Shown: in pieces, positions 7,008-12,038 of the stretch
Layout of the letters: every line of letters begins with the position of its first letter
Position numbering within the stretch: position 1 is the first letter of the stretch
Made by a program: the position numbers and the translations under genes
The notes under the pieces: generated by a model
What the model was told of the DNA's origin: nothing
Database searches by the model: none
The model's input: the letters and a program-made list of their open reading frames with translations, nothing else
Source of the DNA: JBBRLG01 sp038231495
GTDB taxonomy: Bacteria; Planctomycetota; Planctomycetia; Gemmatales; Gemmataceae
Direction: 5' to 3'
Assembly (NCBI GenBank): GCA_038231495.1
Contig: JBBRLG010000191.1
Span: 1 to 12,038 of the forward strand
Length of the DNA stretch: 12,038 nucleotides

Positions 7008-7241
7008 ATGAAAACGATTGAATTAGTCGGTCATGTAGACGCGCAGCATCAGCTGCATGTTGAATTGCCGGCAGACGTTCAGCCTGGCCGTGTAAAGGTT
7101 ACGTTACAAGGCGCGACCGGCGATCCTGAAGAGGGGGACTGGCGGGCACTGATTAACCAGTCCTGGGCCAAGGATTGGGACGATCCACGCGAGGACATTT
7201 ACGCCCTTGAGGACGGGAAACCGAGTTTTCAATCGCGGTGA
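7008..7241 (+). CDS. Small antitoxin-like protein
   Basis: The 77-aa product starts 13 nt after the topoisomerase A stop, with a strong GAGGAG (6993-6998) ahead of its ATG. Residues 1-34 look like a short beta-rich domain (MKTIELVGHVDAQHQLHVELP, then GRVKVTLQ), and the C-terminal part is acidic and Trp-rich (DWRALINQSWAKDWDDPRED, 44-63). This shape, a small N-terminal DNA-binding-like sheet with an extended acidic tail, recalls antitoxins of planctomycete and cyanobacterial toxin-antitoxin pairs. From memory, similar small proteins precede PIN or MazF-like toxins. Here no such toxin follows; the next gene is Uma2-like. The TGA stop overlaps a GTG (7238-7240) of the longer reading of that next gene, but that gene's real start is probably at 7292. 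Gene reality is likely; the antitoxin role is inference. Confidence 0.72.
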   Translation: MKTIELVGHVDAQHQLHVELPADVQPGRVKVTLQGATGDPEEGDWRALINQSWAKDWDDPREDIYALEDGKPSFQSR

Positions 7242-7291
7242 TATTCAAACTCCAAGCTATGGTTCGATTGATTGGGAAAGGGAGGCAGTTC

Positions 7292-7852
7292 ATGGCGACG
7301 ATACCGCAACGAGCCACCCTCGACGATCTCTATCGTGCAGAGGGAAAAGCCGAGTTAATCGGGGGAAGGATTGTGCCACTCATGGCTACAGGTTTCAGGC
7401 CGAATCGAATCGCCGCGCGGATTTTTCGCAGTTTGGACGACTACGCGGTGACAACCGGTGTCGGCGTGGCCTTGACGGACAACATGGGATTTGCTGTCCC
7501 GGATTTACCATCCGGCCGCGAATCCTTTTCCCCTGACGCCTCTTATTACAACGGCCCGTTGCCGACCGACTTGATGCAATTCATTAAAGGTCCACCCACC
7601 CTTGCCGTTGAGGTTCGCAGCGAGAGCGATTACGGCGGAGACGCCGTTGAGGCCGAACTGACGGCAAAGCGAACCGAATATTTCATTGCGGGCACGCCGG
7701 TCGTTTGGGATGTGGACCCGCTTGGGGACCAAGTGTTCTGCTACCGCGCCACAAACCCAACGCAGCCCATTGTATTTCAACGCGGCCAAGTCGCAGATGC
7801 GGAACCCGCAGTTCCCGGTTGGCGCATGAGCGTCGATGCTATTTTTGCGTAA
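7292..7852 (+). CDS. Uma2-family (DUF820) restriction-endonuclease-fold protein
   Basis: The 186-aa product has the Uma2/DUF820 pattern: RATLDDLYRAEGKAELIGGR (7-26) at the N-terminus, then the PD-(D/E)XK-like active-site set Asp82 (SFSPDASYY), Glu107 (LAVEVRSES) and Lys126 (AELTAKRTEYF), then GTPVVWDVDP (134-143) and VPGWRMSVDAIF near the end. The family is strongly expanded in cyanobacteria and planctomycetes; its biological role is mostly unknown. Start choice: the frame is open from GTG 7238, with ATG at 7259, but GGAGG (7281-7285) lies 6 nt before the ATG at 7292 and the family's usual N-terminus begins there. It follows the antitoxin-like gene by 50 nt and precedes topoisomerase B by 30 nt. 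Base composition looks somewhat more AT-rich than the flanking topoisomerase genes, which fits a later insertion. Confidence 0.88.
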   Translation: MATIPQRATLDDLYRAEGKAELIGGRIVPLMATGFRPNRIAARIFRSLDDYAVTTGVGVALTDNMGFAVPDLPSGRESFSPDASYYNGPLPTDLMQFIKGPPTLAVEVRSESDYGGDAVEAELTAKRTEYFIAGTPVVWDVDPLGDQVFCYRATNPTQPIVFQRGQVADAEPAVPGWRMSVDAIFA

Positions 7853-7882
7853 ATCGGATCGGAATTGAGTTGAGATGAAGCA

Positions 7883-9802
7883 ATGAGTACATCGACCACC
7901 TACACCGGCAAAGACATTATCGTCCTGGAAGGGCTGGAACCCGTCCGCAAGCGGCCGTCGATGTACATCGGCGGCGTGGATAACAAAGGGTTGCACCACC
8001 TCGTCTGGGAAATCGTCGATAACGCCGTCGATGAATACCTCAACGGTCACGCCGACGCGATCGCCGTCACCCTGCACAAGGGCGGCGACAGTGTGACGGT
8101 CGGCGACAACGGCCGCGGCATTCCCGTCGATTTGCACCCCAAGCACAAGCGGCCCGCGCTGGAATTGATTTTGACGACGCTGCATTCCGGGGCGAAGTTC
8201 GGCGACGGCGACAGTTATCTTCACTCCGGCGGCCTGCACGGCGTCGGCTCGTCCGTGGTCAACGCGCTGTCGAAGAAGCTCGTGGCGACCATCCGCCGCG
8301 ACGGCTTCGAGTGGGAGCAGACTTTCAAGCGCGGCAAACCCGCGACGGAACTGCAACAACTCGGCCCCTTTCGCGGTCACGGCACGTCGATCTATTTCGA
8401 GCCGGACCCCGACATCTTCAAGACGACCCAGCTGGACGCGGCGCTCATCCGCGACCATTTGGAGGACATGTCCTACATTCACAGCGGCTTGAAAATCACC
8501 TTCAAGAACGAGGTAACGAAGGAGACCTTCGACCTCACGCATCCGGGCGGCATCCCGGAATTTTTGGGCCGTCTCGTCGTCGAAGCCCAGAAGCCGGCCG
8601 TGACGGAGGCACCGTTCACCGTGACTCGCGGCAACGGCGAGAAGATGGAGGTCGCGCTGCAATGGACCGAGGCGACCGACGAGGCGATCCGCTCCTACGT
8701 CAACGGCATCCGCACCTCGTCGGGCGGCACGCACGAAGCCGGGTTGAAGAGCGCGATCGGCAAGGCGATCCGCATCTACATTGAAACGCACGACATCAAG
8801 ATCAAGGGTCTAACCATCACCGCCGAGGACATCCGCGAGGGCGTCGTCGCCATCCTGTCGGTGTTCGTGCGCGACCCGATGTTTCAGGGCCAAACGAAAG
8901 AGCGGCTCAACAACCCGGAAATGGCGGCAACGGTCGATAACTTCGTACGGCCGGCGCTGGAGACGTGGCTCAACAACAACAAGACGGCCGCCGACCAGAT
9001 CATTGGCCGCATTGTGCTGTCCGCAAAGGCCCGGCTGGCGTCGCGCGAGGCCATCTCGGAGGTGAAGCGCAAATCGGTGACGGCCCGGCGGCTGAACCTG
9101 CCGGGCAAGCTGGCCGACTGTAAGGTGACAGACTTGCATCAGTCGGAGTTGTTCATCGTCGAAGGCGATTCCGCCGGCGGCTCGGCCAAGCAGGGCCGCA
9201 ACAACCGCACGCAGGCGATCCTGCCCTTGCGCGGCAAAATCCTCAACTCGGAGGGTCTGGCGCTAAACCGTGTGCTGATGAATGCGGAGTTAAACGACCT
9301 CGTATCGGCAATCGGCACGGGTGCGGGCGAAAAGTTCGACATCGGCGGTTTGCGTTACGGCAAAATCATCCTGCTCATGGACGCCGACGCGGACGGCCAC
9401 CACATCACGACGCTGATGCTGGCGTTTCTGTTCCGGCACATGACGGAGTTGATCCGCAAGGGCCACGTCTACCTGGCGCAACCGCCGCTGTACCGCATCG
9501 ACGTGGGCAAGGAGACCTACTGGGCGCGCGACGACGGCCACAAGGAGGAAATCCTGGCCGGCCTACGTGCAAACGCCAAACCGGAGGTGTCGCGCTTCAA
9601 GGGTCTGGGCGAGATGGACCCCGACGTGCTAGCCGCGACGACGCTCGACCCAAAAAACCGCACACTATTGCTGGTGCAGATCGACTCGAATCTGGAAACC
9701 GACAAGACGTTCGTGGACCTGTTGGGCAAAGACCCGGCGCAGCGATACCGGTTCATCATGGAGAAGTCAAAGCTGGCGGCGGTCGAGGATTTGGATGTTT
9801 AA
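7883..9802 (+). CDS. Type IIA DNA topoisomerase subunit B (gyrase/topoisomerase IV, GyrB/ParE family)
   Basis: This is the ATPase subunit that pairs with the subunit A product encoded upstream. Of 639 aa, residues 10-220 are the GHKL ATPase with Asn47 in EIVDNAVDE, DNGRGIP (75-81) and SGGLHGVGSSVVNALS (115-130). The transducer follows (220-400) with switch Lys339 in GQTKERL. The TOPRIM domain has Glu427 in EGDSAGGSA (427-435), PLRGKILN (448-455) and the metal-binding DADADG (500-505). The tail has RFKGLGEMDP (571-580). It lacks the long insertion of proteobacterial GyrB. LRYGKI (490-495) before the DxD motif is commoner in ParE-like proteins than the LRYHKI of typical GyrB, hinting at topoisomerase IV, but this is weak evidence and no symbol is assigned. 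The Shine-Dalgarno is poor, so translation may depend on coupling within the operon. All catalytic residues are present. Confidence 0.95.
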   Translation: MSTSTTYTGKDIIVLEGLEPVRKRPSMYIGGVDNKGLHHLVWEIVDNAVDEYLNGHADAIAVTLHKGGDSVTVGDNGRGIPVDLHPKHKRPALELILTTLHSGAKFGDGDSYLHSGGLHGVGSSVVNALSKKLVATIRRDGFEWEQTFKRGKPATELQQLGPFRGHGTSIYFEPDPDIFKTTQLDAALIRDHLEDMSYIHSGLKITFKNEVTKETFDLTHPGGIPEFLGRLVVEAQKPAVTEAPFTVTRGNGEKMEVALQWTEATDEAIRSYVNGIRTSSGGTHEAGLKSAIGKAIRIYIETHDIKIKGLTITAEDIREGVVAILSVFVRDPMFQGQTKERLNNPEMAATVDNFVRPALETWLNNNKTAADQIIGRIVLSAKARLASREAISEVKRKSVTARRLNLPGKLADCKVTDLHQSELFIVEGDSAGGSAKQGRNNRTQAILPLRGKILNSEGLALNRVLMNAELNDLVSAIGTGAGEKFDIGGLRYGKIILLMDADADGHHITTLMLAFLFRHMTELIRKGHVYLAQPPLYRIDVGKETYWARDDGHKEEILAGLRANAKPEVSRFKGLGEMDPDVLAATTLDPKNRTLLLVQIDSNLETDKTFVDLLGKDPAQRYRFIMEKSKLAAVEDLDV

Positions 9803-9806
9803 TGGT

Positions 9807-9819
9807 GCCGCTTGCGGCT
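9807..9819. repeat. Second copy of the GCCGCTTGCGGC palindrome
   Basis: GCCGCTTGCGGCT at 9807-9819 starts 5 nt after the topoisomerase B stop and matches the outer arm of the hairpin at 34-50. Here it stands alone, without the second arm. The rest of the 115-nt convergent gap holds only a small GCCCC-gtt-GGGGC hairpin (9857-9869) with no T-run, so no clear terminator is seen between the two convergent genes. Confidence 0.5.
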
Positions 9820-9917
9820 GAGCGATCTGCTGCCCTGCGCCCCGCTTTCCCAAACAGCCCCGTTGGGGCAAAACCGTGAATGTCCCCGATCCCGGCGCGG
9901 CTCGACGGCTACGGCGA

Positions 9918-10676
9918 TCATGCAACTTTGTCGTCGGCAGCGGCCTTGGCTGCTCGCCATCGAGAATACAGCCCTATGCCGCCCCATGCAATCGCGGCCA
10001 CTCCAATGGCACCGTATGGCCAGCGGCGAACGCCGTTGCCACAAGGATCCCAAATACTCATGGCAATCAGCATTGCACCCCATACTGGCATCAACACGTT
10101 CGACAGTCGCCGAGCGCGCTCGCGGCGCCGGTGAAGGCTTGGGATGTCCGGAACGCAGTATAATGCAAATCGGTCCCAGCCCTCCTGAACGTGCTCCGTT
10201 AGCTTTTCCCGAAAGAACTGAATTAACTCAACTTGATCCTCCTTGCGAAAATTGCCGTAATGAATCAGGACTTTGCTTGCGGGATCGTGAAACACGAGTT
10301 CGCCGCTGGGTTTGTACAAAATCGACTTCCATATTGCACGACCGACTTGGGGCAGTTGCACCTCTCGCGTGCGGAAGATGCCAGTTGTGCGCACGGTTTG
10401 GGGGCTGACAAATAGTCGCACCCGGCAAGATGCCAAAATGAGGAAGACACCCAGGAAAGTCCAGCCTGAGCAAAAACAGCCGAGGAAGATCGCCGTCGGC
10501 ACCGGATAACGAAAAGAGCCATCGACATTCACTGCGGCAGTAACGGTGCTGAAGGTACCGATCAGTGCGAACAACACCATGCACGCAATGCCAAGCACAA
10601 GGAAGTATTTGGGAAGGCGATACTCCTTCCCATCCGCCGCGCTGTCCTCTGACCGGGGATAGTCATTCGACGGCAT
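9918..10676 (-). CDS. Integral membrane protein with possible PH-like domain, unknown function
   Basis: The 252-aa product starts with a polar N-terminus (1-23). Two membrane helices follow (about 24-48 and 60-83), then a soluble middle domain (85-185), two more helices (about 192-209 and 220-237) and a basic/Ala tail. The middle domain begins RVRLFVSPQTVRTTGIFRTR and continues with GELVFHDPASKVLIHYGNF, which looks like the beta-strand pattern of bacterial PH-like domains (YdbT/YcxB type); this is a guess from strand pattern only. The ATG at 10676 has GGAAG 5 nt upstream. A GTG at 10688 in the same frame would add four residues. It is convergent with topoisomerase B and transcribed in the same direction as the next gene upstream, 68 nt away. 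No family recognised with confidence. Confidence 0.75.
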   Translation of the reverse strand: MPSNDYPRSEDSAADGKEYRLPKYFLVLGIACMVLFALIGTFSTVTAAVNVDGSFRYPVPTAIFLGCFCSGWTFLGVFLILASCRVRLFVSPQTVRTTGIFRTREVQLPQVGRAIWKSILYKPSGELVFHDPASKVLIHYGNFRKEDQVELIQFFREKLTEHVQEGWDRFALYCVPDIPSLHRRRERARRLSNVLMPVWGAMLIAMSIWDPCGNGVRRWPYGAIGVAAIAWGGIGLYSRWRAAKAAADDKVA

Positions 10677-10700
10677 TTGTGCTTCCACCGAACCCTAAAG

Positions 10701-10725
10701 CTCATCGGCCGCGGCGGCCGGTGAG
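10701..10725 (-). terminator. Possible hairpin terminator after the PD-(D/E)XK-like gene
   Basis: Positions 10701-10710 (ctcatcggcc) pair with 10716-10725 (ggccggtgag) as a 10-bp stem including one G.T pair, with a 5-nt loop. Reading the minus strand, it is followed by CTTTAG, only three T. It lies 19 nt past the stop of the upstream gene and just ahead of the membrane-protein start, so it could end one transcript or attenuate into the next. Confidence 0.35.
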
Positions 10726-10744
10726 ACGTTGAACCTTGCAAAGA

Positions 10745-11377
10745 CTATAGACCGCGGCGGGCAGGCGCAGCGCCCGGTTCGGCGGTCCTGCCAGGGCCCG
10801 TTATAGCGAGGAACGCCGCCAAGATCGACCCCACATCGTTAATGTAGCGGCGCGTCGTGTCGATGATTACCGCCTGCCCGTCCAGCCGCAGGAACTGCCA
10901 ATCCTCGCCGGTCGTCACGCATCCATACACCACTCCCACGCGCCCCGCTCGATCGTTAAACAGCTGCGCGGCGACCATCTGAGCGATGCATTGACCCAGC
11001 CCCGCTTCGATGTCATTCTTCTTGGCCGCGACGATGGTCACGAGCGGAGCACGCAGACGTGGCAGCGGCTCAGAAAGGGCCAGGATGAAGTCGCACTCCC
11101 CTAGCAACCGACGCCCGGGGTCCACGTCAAGCCGCTGCCCAGAGAGGATCGAGATTCGCCCGCCGGACAACGCGCGCACGCCGAGCAGCACCGGGGCCAC
11201 AATAAATTCGCTTCTGGCTTTCTCGCTGACGAGTGCCAATTCCATGCCGCGGGCCAACCCCTCGCTTAACCAAGCGGGTGTGAATGCCTGCGGCAGAGTG
11301 GGAAAGACGACCCCTGGACGAGGGGTTACGCCGAGTTCCGCCTCGACTGTCTCAAGCGTGAAATCGGTGAACGCCAT
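10745..11377 (-). CDS. PD-(D/E)XK nuclease-like conserved hypothetical protein
   Basis: The 210-aa product has the order of motifs I associate with a conserved family in cyanobacteria and planctomycetes: SEKARSEFIVAPVL (51-64, Glu57 as a possible active-site acid), GECDFILALS (93-102, Asp96), then TIVAAKKNDIEAGLGQC (114-130), and YGCVTTGEDWQFLRLDG (151-167). Asp96 and Lys119 fit the D...(E/D)xK core of restriction-endonuclease-fold proteins, but the position where relatives usually carry Glu (VEAK) is Ala117 here. If the alignment is right the protein may be catalytically dead. The nuclease fold itself is inference. Translation probably starts at the ATG 11377-11375 with AAGGTG just upstream. 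It begins only 18 nt from the inverted-repeat element at 11396, so its promoter may lie inside that element. Confidence 0.75.
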   Translation of the reverse strand: MAFTDFTLETVEAELGVTPRPGVVFPTLPQAFTPAWLSEGLARGMELALVSEKARSEFIVAPVLLGVRALSGGRISILSGQRLDVDPGRRLLGECDFILALSEPLPRLRAPLVTIVAAKKNDIEAGLGQCIAQMVAAQLFNDRAGRVGVVYGCVTTGEDWQFLRLDGQAVIIDTTRRYINDVGSILAAFLAITGPGRTAEPGAAPARRGL

Positions 11378-11399
11378 TCTGCACCTTAAAAACGGAAAG

Positions 11400-11445
11400 G
11401 GGTCAGGTTCATTTTGGCCTCTTCAAACTTAAATGAACCTGACCC
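11400..11445. repeat. Nested 15-bp perfect inverted repeat in the left arm of the element
   Basis: gggtcaggttcattt (11400-11414) and aaatgaacctgaccc (11431-11445) are exact reverse complements with a 16-nt loop. The hairpin reuses the outer arm of the larger element and interrupts its left terminal repeat, so the left end looks like one palindromic unit placed within, or recombined onto, another. Confidence 0.85.
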
Positions 11446-11584
11446 GAATGCCCCGAAGATAGCACGAAAGTGGCGCAACTCCTCTAACTGCCGACGTTTG
11501 CGCACTCAAATCTGCGCGACTATCCTGCACTTCTGCGAATACAAGAGTTTGCGAGTGCATCTGTGGCACTGAAATCTAAGCCGT

Positions 11585-11620
11585 TTGCATCACGGTGTAT
11601 ACAGACCGTGCATGATGCAA
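11585..11620. other. Bulged hairpin in the non-coding centre of the element
   Basis: ttgcatc plus acggt (11585-11596) pair with accgt plus gatgcaa (within 11605-11620), leaving a 4-nt bulge on the right and an 8-nt loop. It could be the structured core of a small transcript or a transposase-recognition hairpin. It sits in about 200 nt with no gene. Confidence 0.4.
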
Positions 11621-11702
11621 TGCGCAGACTGACGTGTCGTAAGATATTACGCAGAAACAAGTTGTGCCCTATCTTCGGGGCATTCGAACCTGACCCCTTT
11701 TC

Positions 11703-12038
11703 TAACCTGACGTAATCGTAAGCGGCGTCGGCGGCGGCGTAACAACTAGCCTCGGTCGGTGCGCCGGCGCTCTTCCCATAGCCGGGATAATCGAACGCCA
11801 AGACGGTCTGGTGGCGTTGCGTCACCCAGTCGGCCATCTGCCAGCCACAACCGCTGACATTGCCCGCGTTGCCGTGGCACAGGAGGACCGCTCCGTCCTC
11901 CGGTTGCCAACCCGGCGGCGCGCTCCACCAGCCGTGAATGTGGTTCCCGTCGCCGGCAGTCAACTCCACGTCCCGCACCTGAATGGCCGGCGGCGGCGCG
12001 GCCCAGTACTCCGCGGCGGTGACCGGGTGATACAACAG
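11703..12038 (-). pseudogene. 3'-truncated alpha/beta hydrolase gene, also cut by the window edge
   Basis: Reading leftward from the edge, the product starts in mid-protein (LLYHPVTAAEYW). It carries typical early alpha/beta-hydrolase features of the BEM46/YqkD-like group: TAGDGNHIHGWW, the oxyanion-hole LLCHGNAGNVS, and AFDYPGYGKSAGAPTE. The last plausible residues are DAAYDYVR, ending near 11706. From there the frame enters the repeat element and continues through unrelated residues to a TAG at 11520-11522. The nucleophile elbow (GxSxG), catalytic Asp and His are all missing, and no remainder of the gene is found on the other side of the element (the next gene starts at 11377). The gene is therefore disrupted with loss of its 3' half, almost surely inactive as a hydrolase. 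The true start lies beyond the window; the TTG at 12035-12033 is only an in-frame codon. Confidence 0.8.

Larger units (their letters stand above)
11396..11701. mobile_element. About 306-bp MITE/REP-like element with composite terminal inverted repeats
   Basis: The outer arms are aaaggggtcaggttc at 11396-11410 and its exact reverse complement at 11686-11700. The inner arms are cgaatgccccgaagatag at 11445-11462 and its reverse complement at 11669-11686. On the right the two arms are contiguous; on the left they are separated by an extra segment (11411-11444). Between the arms (11463-11668) there is no convincing ORF. The GGGGTCAGGTTC sequence recalls palindromes tied to REP-associated tyrosine transposases (IS200/IS605-like), from memory. 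No transposase and no obvious target-site duplication is seen. Hydrolase coding sequence stops exactly at its right edge, which supports an inserted or recombined unit. Confidence 0.75.

Noticed and set aside
7238..7291. GTG start at 7238 for the Uma2 gene, overlapping the preceding stop
   Set aside because: The GTGA overlap is attractive, but the best Shine-Dalgarno and the family-like N-terminus both point to the ATG at 7292.
7505..8791. Minus-strand ORF of 428 codons across the Uma2 and topoisomerase B genes
   Set aside because: It spans two well-supported plus-strand genes and the gap between them, and shows no recognisable domain.
9812..10408. Plus-strand ORF of 198 codons after topoisomerase B
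   Set aside because: Its product shows no domain-like pattern, while the minus strand encodes a protein with four clean membrane helices.
11520..12035. Intact 171-codon hydrolase gene
   Set aside because: After about codon 110 the frame lies in the repeat element and catalytic motifs are missing, and the apparent start is only an in-frame TTG at the window edge.

Overview
The window looks like chromosomal DNA from a high-GC (about 60% by eye) bacterium, most likely a planctomycete of the Gemmata/Zavarzinella type. This is inferred from a ThiD2-ThiE thiamine synthase fused to a Clp-N-like domain, a Uma2-family protein beside a small antitoxin-like protein, a divergent second-type gyrase/topoisomerase IV pair, and several palindromic intergenic repeats. 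No rRNA or tRNA gene and no CRISPR array was seen.

Layout. At the left, on the minus strand, lies thiE (84-1595), with a 17-bp perfect hairpin just past its stop and possibly a 44-codon ORF overlapping its start. Divergent from it are two exported-protein genes: a TolC-family outer-membrane protein (1809-3110) and an orphan PhnD-like periplasmic binding protein (3235-4137). A GT/AC-rich inverted repeat separates these two, and a strong intrinsic terminator (4196-4250) closes the unit. A 335-bp gap follows that holds weak promoter-like hexamers and a 29-bp perfect inverted repeat made of long C and G runs.

The centre is a plus-strand cluster: type IIA topoisomerase subunit A (4586-6994), a 77-aa antitoxin-like protein (7008-7241), a Uma2-family nuclease-fold protein (7292-7852) and type IIA topoisomerase subunit B (7883-9802). 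The gaps are 13 to 50 nt, so the four are probably co-transcribed. The two topoisomerase proteins should form one A2B2 enzyme. The two small genes look like an accessory cassette placed between its subunits. Subunit A has unusual residues at the quinolone-pocket positions and an unusual location of the GyrA-box-like motif, which fits a topoisomerase IV-like paralogue better than the housekeeping gyrase, although this cannot be settled here.

The right part is on the minus strand: a four-helix membrane protein with a possible PH-like middle domain (9918-10676), a PD-(D/E)XK-like protein that lacks the expected Glu of its ExK motif (10745-11377), and a roughly 306-bp non-coding element with composite terminal inverted repeats (11396-11701). 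That element abuts, and apparently truncates, an alpha/beta-hydrolase gene (11703-12038) which also runs off the window edge.

The most interesting points are the three-domain thiE fusion, the altered topoisomerase A subunit with its split operon and C/G-run hairpin leader, and the nested-repeat element that truncates the hydrolase. I found no clear multi-gene system that is new as a whole.
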